Below, in pieces: positions 5,544-6,873 of a DNA stretch of 6,873 nucleotides. The notes below the pieces were generated by a model. The model was not told where the DNA came from and searched no databases. It saw nothing but the letters and a program-made list of their open reading frames with translations. Origin of the DNA: Planctomycetota bacterium (GTDB lineage: Bacteria; Planctomycetota; Brocadiia; SM23-32); assembly GCA_018334735.1 (NCBI GenBank), contig JAGXLK010000120.1:1-6873 (forward strand), given 5' to 3'. The position numbers were made by a program, and so were the translations under genes. How positions within the stretch are numbered: position 1 is the stretch's first letter; every line of letters starts with the position of its first letter.

Positions 5544-6873
5544 AAGCCCAAGAGATATCCAGCTGGCGAGCTAATCGATCAAAAGCATCGCAGTGACACC
5601 CATACAGGATGCCCATGTGGTGAGGCATTCCGGCGTGGCAAAGATCTTCCAGCGATTCCTCGGGATCAACGCCTTCGAGATCAACCGTAATATCGGCTCC
5701 CAGCAGTTCCCGACGGGGCGGAACCGACCGGCCCTCGGCCGCAGCGATCCGATATTCGCCATCACAACGCCAGATGCGATACACCGTAACCGGTTCACCA
5801 TCAAAAAGACGCCCGTTCAGGACGAGCGGTTTATTGATGTTGAAATGCATCCCCAGACTCAACGACTCGGGCGCGCACATGCTGGGCGGCGTCTGCCCGG
5901 GATGCCAGAATGTAATGGTCTCATCACCGTGTTCAAGCCAATCAGCAATGAAGGTCGGGCCCATGCCGCACCACTGCGTCAGAAGACAACCGATGGCGGC
6001 ATCCGTATCGCCTTCCAGGGACACCACCCGGCCTTCATCCAACAGGCGGGCCATGGCCAGGTACGGCCATTCCCCGTACTCGTTGGGCAGTTCCGGCCAG
6101 CAGCGAACCGCGAGCGCATCGAGGCTCCGCTGCTCCATCATGTCCTTCAGCGCGAGATAGTATTGCGAGTTCCCGCGGACGTCGTCCGGCTCCAGACCAT
6201 CCGCCATCGGCAGGCCCCAGCTTTTGACAAATTCAGCATCCTCCGCGATATCCGACTCTTCGACGTTGTCCATGGCCGCATGCAGCTCGCGCAGCCCCAT
6301 CTGGACCAGTCCCACGCCGAGTTGACGGCTCATCGCGGCGGGATCGGCGTGCATATCGACAAAGCCGGGTGCCGGTCCGCCGACCAAGCCGATGGTGGCG
6401 TCATGGAGTTTAGCGGTGGCGGCGGAGACCCGCAGGGTCTGCAACACCTGCGACCGCGTTTCTTCGTCTTCCGGGTGCCCGTTAACCAGTTCAAAAGGAT
6501 GATCAAATTGGCGAAAAATGGCGCCAAAATCGTGGGCACCCGTCAAAGAACACGAACTCACACGCGGATCATCCTGTTTTTCCGGTGTGGCCCAAAACAC
6601 CACAGCCTCATCCCATAGCTGCGCGAGAACCGGGGCAAGACGGCCGTCGCCCATCGTCGGTTGGAGGACCAAAAGCGTATCACAATTTTCGGTCTTCATT
6701 TCGGCGACGGCCCGGCGCAAAGTGGAATCGTCAACGACCGGCTCCGAGGGACACACGACCTCCACGGAGAGCGATTCAACGGCTTTGCGGGCCGCTTCCT
6801 CCATCTTCCCGCCCCATTCCGGGTTGAAACCTCCGCGTTTCCGGCCGATGGGCAGGAAGCCCACCCGGCAGTC
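5542..6873 (-). CDS. L-fucose isomerase-like protein, 5' end outside the window
   Basis: This is a sugar isomerase of the FucI/AraA fold, expected to interconvert an aldose and a ketose in the cytoplasm with a bound divalent metal. The frame stays open to the right edge (DCRVGFLPIGR), so only a few N-terminal residues are probably missing; the GTG at 6864 need not be the start. Counting from that GTG, the N-terminal domains carry LLVLQPTMGDGRLAP (64-78) and SLTGAHDFGA. The C-terminal part has VRCWPELP (253-260), YGEWPYLAMARLLDEG, SLEGD with Glu284, FIADWLEHGDETITFWHPG with Asp308 and His321, VYRIWRCDGEYR, and CHAGMPHHMGILYG with His415/His416. The Glu, Asp and His residues correspond to metal ligands known in L-fucose isomerase; this mapping is by motif, not alignment. 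The substrate cannot be read from the sequence. It is the first visible gene of the probable operon with the lipoprotein and BNR_4 genes. Confidence 0.87.
   Translation of the reverse strand, partial: DCRVGFLPIGRKRGGFNPEWGGKMEEAARKAVESLSVEVVCPSEPVVDDSTLRRAVAEMKTENCDTLLVLQPTMGDGRLAPVLAQLWDEAVVFWATPEKQDDPRVSSCSLTGAHDFGAIFRQFDHPFELVNGHPEDEETRSQVLQTLRVSAATAKLHDATIGLVGGPAPGFVDMHADPAAMSRQLGVGLVQMGLRELHAAMDNVEESDIAEDAEFVKSWGLPMADGLEPDDVRGNSQYYLALKDMMEQRSLDALAVRCWPELPNEYGEWPYLAMARLLDEGRVVSLEGDTDAAIGCLLTQWCGMGPTFIADWLEHGDETITFWHPGQTPPSMCAPESLSLGMHFNINKPLVLNGRLFDGEPVTVYRIWRCDGEYRIAAAEGRSVPPRRELLGADITVDLEGVDPEESLEDLCHAGMPHHMGILYGCHCDAFDRLARQLDISWA

Noticed and set aside
5593..6618. 341-codon plus-strand open frame opposite the isomerase gene
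   Set aside because: It has no domain and an Arg/Gln/His-rich make-up typical of an antisense shadow. The minus frame shows clear sugar isomerase motifs.

Overview
The window looks like a fragment of a moderately GC-rich chromosome from the Planctomycetota/Verrucomicrobiota/Lentisphaerota group or a similar heterotrophic lineage (Hydrogenedentota, Poribacteria and Latescibacterota are alternatives). I base this on family content recognised by eye: a secreted protein with 24-residue leucine-rich repeats, a uroporphyrinogen-decarboxylase-like (URO-D) protein of the MtaA/CmuA type, a BNR_4-type beta-propeller protein and an L-fucose isomerase-like protein. No rRNA, tRNA, CRISPR array or complete transposase gene was found.

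Layout: 16-1971 (+) encodes an exported 651-residue protein with 21 tandem leucine-rich repeats and a strong Shine-Dalgarno site. Everything else reads on the minus strand, convergent with it. In transcription order from the right edge these are: an L-fucose isomerase-like gene (5542 to beyond 6873, cut by the window edge); a short lipoprotein gene that looks like the 5' remnant of a longer one (5090-5530); and a complete BNR_4 gene (3750-5093). These three are packed with overlaps and look like one operon. A 526-base gap (3224-3749) follows, holding a 106-base palindromic repeat that can fold into a cloverleaf. Next comes a URO-D-like gene (2438-3223) whose middle third is missing and whose tail is out of frame. 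Directly after it is a 90-codon protein-like stretch with no possible start codon (2175-2447).

Function: the isomerase and the BNR_4 protein fit together as part of a carbohydrate breakdown locus. BNR_4 proteins are seven-bladed propellers related to polysaccharide lyases and sialidase-like enzymes, and the isomerase would convert a released aldose to a ketose. URO-D-like proteins often sit near such genes in these lineages, but this copy has lost about 100 codons, including the C-terminal half of its barrel, and is probably dead.

The most notable feature is gene decay: a URO-D gene with an internal deletion, an orphan 3' gene end, a probably truncated lipoprotein, and two structured palindromes close to the damage. 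I saw no convincing new multi-gene system. The best leads are the two palindromic elements and the composite pseudogene.
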